NCBI GenBank assembly: GCA_934047225.1
Contig: OW204012.1
Location: forward strand, 10,292,001 to 10,356,000
Length of the DNA: 64,000 nucleotides
Source of the DNA: Ypsolopha sequella
Taxonomy: Eukaryota; Arthropoda; Insecta; Lepidoptera; Ypsolophidae
Direction of reading: 5' to 3'
Shown here piece after piece: positions 12,101 to 24,100 of this stretch (its first letter is position 1; every line of letters begins with the position of its first letter). A model generated the notes under the pieces. That model made no database searches, was not told the DNA's origin, and worked only from the letters and a program-made list of their open reading frames with translations. The position numbers and the translations under genes are program-made.

Positions 12101-15100
12101 TAGTTTCTTCAAAATTAATGCTTGAGTTTTGAAAGTGAAGTCAGAGTTGATAGACTTGCAGGTTAGTTCCAGGCTTCCCTTGCAGTTTCCCGCTGCCGAT
12201 CCCACGCCAGAGATCGTAGCATTAAGTTTCTTTCTAGGTAGTTTCAGTAGTTGTGCAGTGCTCTCAGAGACCAGGGATACTTCGGATCCTTGATCCACCA
12301 GTGCATGAAGTGTGACGTAAGTTCCGTTGCCAGATTTTATCTGAATCTGAGCTGTAGCAAGCAGGACTCCCATATCTTCCGTTGAAAGATGATTTGAGCT
12401 CTGCTGGTTATTCGAAATAGGTATAGGTCGTTTAACCCATTCCTTTCCGTTGTTATGACCCACTTTATTAAAAGTTTTATGCAATAGCGTATGATGTTTC
12501 ATACTGCACTCCTTGCAAGTTTTAGCCGACGTACATACTTCATTTCCGTGGCTAAATAAACAGTTTTTGCAAATATGTAATTTCGCAACTGTATTATTTC
12601 GTTGAACTGGATCTAAGTCGATGAACTTAGGACATTGCATTAGCACGTGGTTATTATTGCAAAATGGGCACTGTCCGTATGTTGCATGATAAGTTCTTGA
12701 TTGAGTTTTCTTGAAGTCAAAATTGGGTTTTTTGGCCCAATGGGATTTTGCCGCTGAGTTGAATGAAGTTGGTTTTTGATTTTGACTGAATACTTCTCTT
12801 TTTGGATTTTTTATTGTTTCGTAAGCCATAAACTTGCTTTCCAGGAAGTACAGGAAGTTTTGTAAGTTGGGTAACGCCCTTTGATCGGGAAGCTCCTTTA
12901 TGTATTCCTGATATGTTCTTGAGTCTAGCTTTTGAGCCATAAGATGTACAATGATAGGGTCCCAAGAAGATGTATTAAGGCTAATGTTTGACAGTCCGTT
13001 CAAACATTCAGTTGTGATGTCATGCAACTTCTTGAGGTTGTAAGCCTCAGGTTGTTGGATAACTGGCTGCTGCAGCATCGCATTCATGTAGGAAGTAAAC
13101 TGTAGGCGTCGATTGTCATACCGTTGGTTCAGTATCTCCCAACACCCGTGGTAGTTGTCGGTGCTAATAGTTAAGTGTTGCACCAACTTTGCTGCTTCTC
13201 CCCGCAGCTTAGTTTTGAGATGTTGCATCTTCTGTGCATCATTTATCGTCGGGTTGTTATGGATTGTTTCGACGAAAAGATCTTTGAAGGAAATCCATTG
13301 CTGATAATTCCAGGAAAACTCTGGAACCTCTATCCTCGGCGCTGATCTTTGGTAGTGAATCGTAGACCAAATCTTGTCATTGAGAGTTTTCTTCATTGCG
13401 TCATATTTGCCCTCAATATTGACAAACACGTCATAGTAAGTTTCGTTGGACCCGTTAAGTTGAGCTTCTAATTCCCAGTGGAGACTATCGATCTTGTCCC
13501 ACTTTGATTTTAAGATAGTAAGATGATCTTCAAGTTCCCATTTTTCTCTAGTTGTGTTGATGTCAATTTTCGACATTGCTCGATCGAGAGCTTTAAAGTT
13601 GCATTCTTGTTTACTGAGCAGTTGCGTTAAGTTATTGCTGCATCCCTCTTCCACGATACCAGTTAGATCGAACTTCACTTCTTTTGGCTTGCGTAGAGAT
13701 GCCAAGAGATACACAATGTCAGCTTTTGTAGCTTCATACATTATTTTAGTCCGATTGTATACGTCGTCTTGAAAGTAGTTAATAGTTTTATCTTCAATTT
13801 CTTGCTCGAGAACCTCGTGACGCGACTTGAAGTTATCCCAGAAGTTTTCGAGTGTTTCCAGCCGCTTAGTTAGGTAATTTTCACTTTTTCTCGAAACGCT
13901 GTCCTTTTTGTAGTTGTTGCATAAACTTTTAATATTTTCGAAGCAAGTTGATTGAAGCGGTAGAGCTTCCATCTTAAGATGATTTTCTTCTCAGTTCACC
14001 GAAGAAAAATATATTATGCAGTGAAGGTACACTGAAGTTAGTTAGTTAAGTTAATGTTGCTTGTTAAAACCACGAAGTTTCCGTAGTCTTCCTTTTTGCA
14101 GTCCGTAGATCGATGGTGCTGCAGTTCGTGCGACTCAGTGTGCTTATTATCCTATCTACAATGTGTGCGCCTTCTCAATCTGACTGGGGAGGTCCGCTTG
14201 TGGAAGGCCAGTCAAACCGAATCGCTTCTCTGAGTAGATGAGGACTTTAAACAACACTTACGTCAACACTCGAAGGACCATAAAATGTAGGAGCCCGTAG
14301 TTTAGGCACCGTACATTTGAAAGAAGTTGTATAGTTGTGGAGCACGAAGAGAAAAAGAACTTAGAAACCTCAGTTAAGGTACTGTATTGATATGAAAGTA
14401 AACAGAGTTCAGTTTGGCGTCTCTTTCTCTATGTGTGTCGGTATCGACAGTTAGTTTCGTACTTCTTTAAAAACGATAAAATATAAAATTAATTATTATA
14501 GCTAAGTAAATAAAGTAGGCTGCAACGCAAGCAAAACAATGTGCGGTTATGAAACCGTACACTAAATATACTACAGAAATTTATAGGCACGCGCCGCCCG
14601 GCCCCCCTGATATGCAACCGCTATGTCTCTGAAAATATTCATTTAAATTACATGCTGTAAAGGGCCATATTGATCTATATTAAATTCCCAATGTATTTAA
14701 GGTACTTAATTGGATAAGGGTTAATGCTGTATTTCTTAAAATCGCTTCGTATATAAGCCATTATTTCTCGTAAAAAGTAAAGGATAAAAAATGGTTATTG
14801 TGGGTTATCCCTAAGAGATAAACATATACCATTCCAGGCTTTTTTGTAGACCTTTTTAAGGTGTACAATACTGTAGTACATTATTTTGCTCTATCTCGTA
14901 GGGTTCAGCTAGCGTTTGCAATGTAAGTGCAAAAAAATGCGTTTATTTACGACATCAAATTAGAAAACTCTAAAATTATCAGTGTTTCTCTACTATACTA
15001 TGCATGTATTCTACATATAAACCTTCCTCTTGAATCATTCTATCTATTAAAAAAACCGCATCAAAATCCGTTGCGTAGTTTTAAAGATATAAGCATACAT

Positions 15101-18100
15101 AGGGACAGACAGGCAGCGGGAAGCGACTTTGTTTTATACTATGTAGTGATGATATGAACTCGTCGCAAGTGTCGGTCTCAATCTTCAGAGCTCGAGCTTC
15201 CGATACCGGGCCTTTCGATAATGGCGGTCGCTCCTTCTTGCGGGATACCAGACCACAAAATAACCACTTACAGAAGGTTCACTCCGCATAACTAGCGAAA
15301 ACAGGCGCACGCACACATAGACGCGTACGTACGACGATCTCGGATGAAGTCGGTCGAATGCCAATACGAAATTCTGCCGAGATCGTCATACGTACGCGTC
15401 TATGCATGTGTGCGTCTGTTTTCGCTCCGTCGTCGAGTCAGCCTTCTGGTAGTATCTATTTTGTGACTAGAGTCTAAACTATAAGGGTTCTCGTCACCCG
15501 ACGGAACCCTACAACAATGCTCACCTCGCCTCTGCGTCGTGGTCCCAGCACTCGTCGCAAGTGTCGATCGCGATTTTTAGAGCTCTCGCTTCCGATACCG
15601 GGCCTTTCGGTAATGGCGGCCGCGCCTTTTTTCGGGACACTAGACTCTGGAAAGAATTTTATTGTGATTAAATTTTACAGCTTCATAACCATTATAGGTG
15701 GTAGAGCTGATGCCGGACTCGACTGTGGACGTACCACCATCTCACTTGGAGACCCCCTCGAAGTTATTCGGGGGAGAGTAAGACGACAGCTCACAGGCAA
15801 AAAACCAGGAGGCCCACCATGCCTGCGACCGATGGATGGCGGTATATCCATCCCTAATAGCCGGGCCTTATATGGAACAGACTGGTGACGGGCAGCGGCG
15901 TCACTGGTGCGAGGGTTTCGGCACCGCGCCCATCAACCCGCCTGTCCAGCGTGTGTGAGTATGGGCAACCCCCCCCCAAATAAATTTTCCTTGGCGTAAT
16001 ATGGAGAAGGTTTATGTCCAGCAGTGGACGAATACGGACTGATAGAGGAGATTCATAACCACAATGGTGTGTCAGAAGTTTCAGAATGTCAACTGACCAG
16101 TCAAACACGCGTATACTAACCTTTCACCAACGATTATTGCGTCTCAAAGTGATTAGGGACGAGACAACCACCTGAGTATTTTTCTTTATCATTCAAATTC
16201 AAATAATAAAAAAAAAACAAAATTTCTTTATTAAGAATAAAATTGAAATTACAGGTTATTGGACACTCCTGTTAAGTTCGCAAAACCTGTATTAGGGGAG
16301 ACCGCTCTTTCCTATTGACCGTTATAACAATACTTAATCTACGTACAATAATAATAATTTACCTACTTACTTAACATTTTATTTTCCTTAATAAAAATAA
16401 AATATAACTCGGCGAACTAACTTAAATGTACGGTAGGTAGTTAGGACAACTATTTCTTTAACAGCAACTGGTAATTTTTTATTGGCATGCGACAGACATG
16501 AACATTGAACAAAATTAATTACGAAGAGCTTCTTGGTGGCTTCCCGGTGTAGGAAATTTGACCTAGACGCTCAGATCAGAGTCAAGCGTCCTGAGAACTG
16601 AGCTACCAAAGGAATATTATGTAATTACCTGCATTTGCGACAGAGTCGGCCTATTTGGCAGCCCTAGATGCTGATATGGCGGAGTGTAGGGCGGAACGGC
16701 ACCTGCAGGGGACATACTATTGCTAATTAATATTATAGTAAATTCCTGTAGAGTCATGAGATTGCTGACTATAGCAATAAGCAACTGCGCACGACTTGTG
16801 GCAAGGCACGTAGCCACGCCAGTTCTCTTCCCGACATTGTATAGTATCGACGTGTTTTCTTGTGTGGTTTTAGCCACTGAATTATATCGGACTATTACTG
16901 CTAACTTGTGTTTCACTCAGTCAACACCCCAACTTGCCAAAGTGGTGACCCCGACGATCAGAAGGTTGCGTGTTCATATCACGTCGGGGTCACCACTTTG
17001 GCAAGTTGGGGTGTTGACTGAGTGAAACACAAGTTAGCAGTAATAGTCCGATATAATTCAGTGGCTAAAACCACACAAGAAAACACGTCCATACTATACA
17101 ATGTCGGGAAGAGAACTGGCGTGGCTACGTGCCTTGCCACAAGTCGTGCGCAGTTGCTTATTGCTATAGTCAGCAATCTCATGACTCTACATTCCCATAG
17201 CTATTTTTAAAAATTTTTTCGGAAAGTTTATGTCATTTTAGGACCTAGTTTTCATTACTTTGTTATATAAATTATTAATTATTTTTATGATGTTTTAAAG
17301 AATTTTCCGATATGACGTCACTTGAGAATTTTAGACAATATACTAATTGTGATGTGTGATCACTATAAAAAAAGTGGTCTGTCTCTGTCTGTCTACTCAT
17401 CTGTCATCCAGCTGTCAAATCAGTCGGAAGCAAATTATTATAAATTTATCTTGATAGCAAAGGACACATTTCTAAACAGCCATTTCTCAAGTGACGTCAC
17501 ATAAAGGCGAATGGAAGTTGCAGCTTTTTCTTAAAAATATTCATCATCATGAGGTTTTTTAGACCCACAAGTTCTAAAATACGGCTTATTAAACCTAAAT
17601 CTCGAAATGGTTTTCGAATTAGCACACCTTAATATAATTTAATCCAAGCGAAATGATAAAAATTAACGGTAATGTGTAGAACCAATTAGTCATAAGTCAC
17701 TTGGTATAATAGATAATCTGATACCAACAAACAGTATCTAGCTTAGATTATGTTTATTTTTGCGAAATCCATCGCTATGAATACTCTAAATATTATTAGA
17801 GTGAAATACAAACTAGAAAAGATCAATCAGAAACAAACCCAAACAATGAGAACTGTGAATTTCTTAACTGTGTGAAGCAACAATAATGTAGCGGCGACAG
17901 CGCCATCTGTTTCTTAAGAACAAGGCGTGAAAACACATAACGCCCTCGTGAGCGTTCTATATGTGCAGTACAAGCTAGTATATCAGGCAGATGCAAAAAT
18001 AACAGTGGACAAGTATGATGGAAAAATTCACCGGTCTGGGTAGGAACCTCGGTGGCGCAATTGGTAGCGCGCTTGTCTTGATAACAAGAGGTCGCAGGCT

Positions 18101-21100
18101 CGAATCCTGGCCCGGGGAATTTTTTCAAATTCTTGTCTTTGGGTTTGTTTCTGATTGATCTTTTTTAATTTTTAATTGTTTCACTAGTCTCCATTACACC
18201 CGTCCTCACATAGCGACCCTCAGTGGCGTGCGGTCTATACAGACAAAAAGACACTGTCTACCCTGACAAATACGCATCATTTACGTATTTTTACGCAATC
18301 GTAATAAATTTTCTGCTAAAATATAGCGACACCGACCGCCATCTATTGTCATTAGCGGGAACTGCGAGTCTCAGTTCCGAGTCGCTCGCTCACTCGATGC
18401 CAAAAGACATCGTGGAATGGTGGCTGTCGGTGTCTATGTGTGGGTCATATTCTAACAGTCTATGTTTGTGTGCGTTACTGTAAATACATGGCACACAATG
18501 CAAAAGTTTGTGCTTGTTTGCGTGCGAAATGTAGGCGACGGCTGTGTAAAAAGCCAACGGCTTTTTACGACATTCACTGAAAATGCCACCTTTGCCTTGG
18601 CAGCTTGGCGGCCGTCATCCATTATTGTTTTTCTTTCGTTCTTTACGCAAATTGATGACAAGCAGTATAAAAAAATGGCTAGTGCCAGTGTTTACTGTGA
18701 AAGTTATTCAATGTGACAACATGTTGTACAAAGTGTGTGTACAAAAGTTAAGAAATGGTGCATTTTTGAAACTGTGTTTTGATGATAAAAACAAATCATT
18801 GCGAAACGATATTTTAGGTGGCAAATCGCAAACAATAACTTGATTATTTGGTAAGTTTTTGCCAAGTTTTTTAGGCTTTTAATTTTTTATGTCTACTCTG
18901 TCTAAAAACTCTGTGCACGCCACTGGCGACCCTGCCAGGATGTGATAGAAGTTCTTAGCAGAAATCCATAGGCGAATCAACACAATCAGCGAGTCAGTGA
19001 GACACATAGGCGAATTACAGGCAAAGGTCGTCGATAAACATCGAAGCCCAGTTACCGATAACAAAACGCCATGTATACCAAGGCGCGCCTTCTAGCGCTA
19101 ATAATGTGGTAATTTATCTTTTCTTTATAAATTTTAATAAATATATTATATTTTGCTTTTATAAGCTTTATTTCTTTTGTTTACTTATTAGTATTAACAA
19201 AAAAAAATTACTCGATATATTTCAACCCTCGGTATGCGGCCGTCATCAGTCTTTATAAATATTGAAAGATTTTAATTATAACAATTCAAATTAATACAAA
19301 TACAAATACATAAATAAAAGCAAAATATATTTTGAGGCTCTTGGGCTCGGCATCACTTGCATTGACAGTAGAAAAAATAATAAATAAATAATTTTAGTGT
19401 GAGTGTGACCTTGGTGCGCGCCCCTTGTGCGGCGTACACGTCGACGGCGCACAACGCTGCGCCCGCGCCACTCAAGTCGAGCGTGCTTTCTAGCGCTTCC
19501 GGCGCTAGGTAGCACAGAGTTATATATTAGTGTGAGTATGACCTTGGTGCGCGCCCCTTGTGCGCCACAGCATCTCCCACAGCACGAGCCCCAGAGCGTA
19601 CACGTCGACAGCGCACAACGCTGCGCCCGCGCCACTCAAGTCGAGCGTGCTTTCTAGCGCTTCCGGCGCTAGGTAGCACAGAGTTATATATTAGTGTGAG
19701 TATGACCTTGGTGCGCGCCCCTTGTGCGCCACAGCATCTCCCACAGCACGAGCCCCAGAGCGTACACGTCGACAGCGCACAACGCTGCGCCCGCGCCACT
19801 CAAGTCGAGCGTGCTTTCTAGCGCTTCCGGCGCTAGGTAGCACAGAGTTATATATTAGTGTGAGTATGACCTTGGTGCGCGCCCCTTGTGCGCCACAGCA
19901 TCTCCCACAGCACGAGCCCCAGCGCGTACACGTCGACGGCACACAACGCTGCGCCCGCGCCACTCAAGTCGAGCGCGCCTTCTAGCGCTTCCGGCGCTAG
20001 GTAGCGAAGCGTTCCCGCCTGAGAGATGAAAGTGTTCGGTTAGGTACTGGAATAACGTCTGAGATACGGGTCAAATTAACAAAGTAAAAGCCATGAACTG
20101 AGAAACCAAAATCACCAATTGTTTAGCTTGTTGGGTCCAAGGGTCTGTCTAACATCAACATCTATTGCTATCGTTTTCAAATGTATCGTGATTTTCTAGA
20201 AATGACATCACACATTTTTAGCCAATCACGATGCCTTTGAAAGTTATAGCGATAGATATTGAAGTAAGACAAAAAGGCCCCAGCAGCGGGCCTATTATGT
20301 ATCTTTAGTTGCCAACTGGACTGGGTGGTTATCATCAAAAACATAGATATACTATCGAATTCCGATTGTCTAAGAATGTGTTCGCACTTGAAGTGACGTC
20401 ACAGTTTGTAAATAGTTCAATATCCACTAAACGAAATTTTAAATGTTTAATTTTATCTATGTTTTTGATGATAGGCACCCAGTTCAGTTGGCAACCAAAG
20501 ATACAGTACCAGAGGGCCTATTACGTATCTTTAGTTGCCGTTTGAACTGGGTGCCTATCATCAAAAATATAGATATACTATTGAATTCCGATTGTCTAAG
20601 GATATGTTCGCACTTAAACTGACGACACAGTTTGTAAATAGTTCAATAGCCACTAATAGCAATTTTGAAAGTTTCGTTTTTAGCTATATTTTTGATGATA
20701 GGCACCTAGTTTAGTTGGCAACTAAAGATACAGAATAGAGGGGCTGGCCATTTGAAGGTCGCATCGTGCTTTAAAAAGAGATACTCGGCTAGCTTCGGCT
20801 ACCTTCGGCTTTGGAGAGCGTCATCTCTGTCACACTTGTCAACCCGGTCGTTTAGTCGCTGACTTTGTTTGACTGTTAGTGTTTCGTGTGACAGAGATGA
20901 CGCTCTACAAAGCCGAAGGTAGCCGAAGTTAGCCGAGTATCTCTTTTTAAAGCACGATGCGACCTTCAAATGGCCTGGTACTATACATAATAGAGGGGCA
21001 GGGCGTCATCCAGTTTGATCGCCGAGCGAAGCCCGCCTAACATGCTATCTTTTTTGCACGGATTTAATTTGTATTTGCTATCCTGCTGTCAATGTTAGGT

Positions 21101-24100
21101 GGGCGTCGGCGGGCAGCATTTATATGAAATAAAAGGGTCGATTCTTGTGATTGCACTTGGTGAAACTTATTATTTTTGTTTTATTTATTTTTATGTATTT
21201 ATATGTTTTTATTTTTATAATGTGCTGTTTGTAATATGTATTTAAATGACGTAACGCAATTTGGAGGGAGGGGGGGGTGACGGTCAGGCGTTACGGTCCC
21301 AGTACATGGGGAGAGGGGGGTGGTTAATGTTTGCGTTACGTAACGATTTTAGCATAGCCAAATGGAGTTTTTTTTTTCGTTTTTCTCGTCATAAAGACTA
21401 CCTAGTGCGTAGCAAAGCTTATAATATAAAGCACCCGTTACGTAACAGAATGGAGGGGGGATGGGTCCCAGCCAAGCGTTACGGTTCTGTTACGTGGGCG
21501 GATGAGGGGGGGAGTCGAAAATTTAAGAATTTTGCGTTACTTAATTTGTGAATGACCCCTAAAAGCTTTTGTTTTTTACCTCAACTACCGTTGAGAAAGC
21601 TTATAAGCGAGGTCCGAGCTTTAGTTCCAACAAATATGAAAGAAAGAAACGTCATCTATTAGACCACCTAAAGCTGAACTTAAGGGGCTCCACAATGCTA
21701 AACACCAGTTTTGCATTGGACTCAATTCCATCATAGTAGAAGGCAAAAATTAAAAAAAGATATGGCGTGTTTTTTGACTCAAGACAATTATTAATTACAC
21801 TTTATAAATAAACATACTTTCAATCTTCTTTTAATTATAATACTTTTAAAAAAGATTATGTTTATTTTGCGAAATCCATCGCTATGAATACTCTAAATTT
21901 TATTAGAGTACATTACAAACTAGAAAATATCAATCAGAAACAAATCCAAAGACCAGGATTCGAACCTGCGACCTCTTGTTATCAAGACAAGCGCGCTACC
22001 AATTGCGCCACCGAGGTTCCTACATAGACCGTCGAATTCTTCCATCATACTTGTCCACTGTTATTTTTGCATCTGCTTGATATACCAGCTTGTACTGCAC
22101 ATACAGAATGCTCACGAGGGCGTTATGTGATTTCACGCCTTGTTCTTAAAAAAGATTTAATTTTACGTAAAAAGCGATTCAGTTTCCATATTTCATAACG
22201 AAACCAACACACGGAGATACTTACTAGAAAAAAACATCTTTATTACATAAATAATAATTAATGTCCTAATGTAGTCGCGATTTCAAAATAACTGAAGTTT
22301 TGCGTGCGCGGAATCTGATTAGAGCAGAATAGACTGTTGAAAAACCAAAGCGTTAGAGCAGGACAGAATTTTTGCATTGTGCAGCCCCTGACAACATCTC
22401 ACCTCAGTGACGCTCGGCGTGTGCGTCCGCCGCACCGGCTGCGCCAGCCCCAAGTCGGCGAGTCGAGCGTGTCCGGTGCGCGAGAGCAGCACGTTGTTAC
22501 TGTTCACATCGCGATGCACGATGCACGCTTTTGTTGGAGCTGGAAAATGTGACATACCAGCCTAACTAAAAATGTGATATACCGGCCAACTAAAAATGTA
22601 ATATACCGGCCTAACTAAAAATGTGATATAACGGCCTAACTAAAAATGTGATATAACGACCTAACCAAAAATGTAATATACCGGCCTAACTAAAAATGTA
22701 ATATGCCGGCCTAACTAAAAATGTGTTATACCGGCCTAACTAAAAATGTGTTATACCGGCCTAACTAAAAATGTGTTATACCGGCCTAACTAAAAATGGG
22801 ATATACCGGCCTAACTAAAAATGTAATATACCGGCCTAACTAAAAATGAGATGTACCGGCCTAACTAAAAATGTGATATACCAGCCTAACTAAAAATAAA
22901 CTGTACTACCGCTGCTTGAAGAAAATTATAACATATCGTCAAGACAGGAATCCCCGAGGGGCTGTGTCATAGACAATACAGCCCAGAAAGACGTATATTG
23001 TTCAACATCTTGCGTACAAATAATTCTGTCAACAATCTAAACGGGATACTAACTAATCAAAAATGTATTTTATTCGCAGATGACATTTCTTTGATTGTTA
23101 CTTATAAGAAAAACTTTGCTAATACTATTAAACATGAATCTGACATTAACAATACTGTGTTATCGGTAATTAATTGGCTAAATTATAATAATTTGCAAGT
23201 GAATTTGAATAAAACAATGTACATTAATTTTAATGATTATAGAAATGACATAAATTTAAACATTAATCATAAAGGACAAATTCTAAAGGAGGCTAATAAT
23301 GTGACATTTTTGGGTATTGTTATTGATAAAGATTTAAATTGGAAAGAACATATGCTTAAAATATGCTGCAAATTAAATAGATTTGTTTTTGTGTTAAATA
23401 AACTACGTAAGACAGCTTCTCTTTGTACTGCTCTAACGGCCTATCACGGATATGTTGAGTCTGTTCTTAGATACGGACTTATTATTTGGGGGAATGGAAC
23501 GGACTTTCAGAAAGTGTTCATAGCACAAAAAAAATGTGTCCGTGCGATATGTGGTATAGCACCAGACCAATCATGCAAGCCTTATTTCAAGGAATGTAAT
23601 ATACTCCCATTGCCGTGTCTATACATTTTTGAAATTTGTAAGTTTGTGAAACTGCATTTGGACTTATTTACAAAAGCAAGTGATTTTTACCAAAGAAATA
23701 CTAGGAACCCTGACAGACTAGTGGTTGACTTTACACCCCGGACAACATTGTACCAAAAAAATTGTTCTTATATGGCCATAAAAATCTACAATGGCATCCC
23801 TGATAACCTCAAGTCATTGCCAATTAATCAATTTAAAAGTAATCTTTTTAAATGGTTGCAGGGACATTGTTTCTATTCAATAAAAGAATTTAGGGAAGTT
23901 TGTAATTATAATCATACTTAGTTATTTAAAAAGAGGCATTGTAAAACATAATTAGTAATTGTATTTAATTGTAAATAATTTGTTGACAAGATTATCATTA
24001 ATTTAAGTATTTGCATGCTATAACACTAGCTGATTAAGGCGTTCTTTTGTACACTCCTAATAACCTATGTACCCTTATCACAGCAAATAAATATTTTCTT

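Larger units (their letters stand above)
6729..14561 (-). mobile_element. Full-length Bel/Pao LTR retroelement with envelope-like gene
   Basis: The 7833-bp element has two 276-bp LTRs (TGT...ACA) that differ by one base near 6907, and a 5-bp CTAAA duplication on each side (6724-6728, 14562-14566). The primer site beside the 5' LTR (TGGTCCTTCGAG, minus strand, about 14269-14280) matches 12 nt of the 3' end of tRNA-Tyr. In transcript order it holds gag, A17 protease, reverse transcriptase, integrase and an F/Env-like fusion protein frame. Near-identical LTRs suggest recent insertion. One frameshift and one in-frame UAG are visible. Confidence 0.95.

Noticed and set aside
16956..16995. tRNA-Trp pseudogene by ordinary retroposition
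   Set aside because: It is only the 3' half, includes CCA, and sits exactly between a primer site and an inverted LTR, which fits priming rather than random insertion.
16720..17210. Open frames of about 100 and 67 codons on both strands with the same translation
   Set aside because: They are mirror images of the LTR palindrome, not genes; the minus-strand one also runs into the real exon 10.
18048..18120. Functional tRNA gene
   Set aside because: Mismatched stems, repeat context and a second copy within another repeat indicate a tRNA-derived SINE head.
19407..19867. Alternative exons of the receptor kinase
   Set aside because: No acceptor in phase upstream of the three extra copies; inclusion would repeat the APE region and break the kinase.
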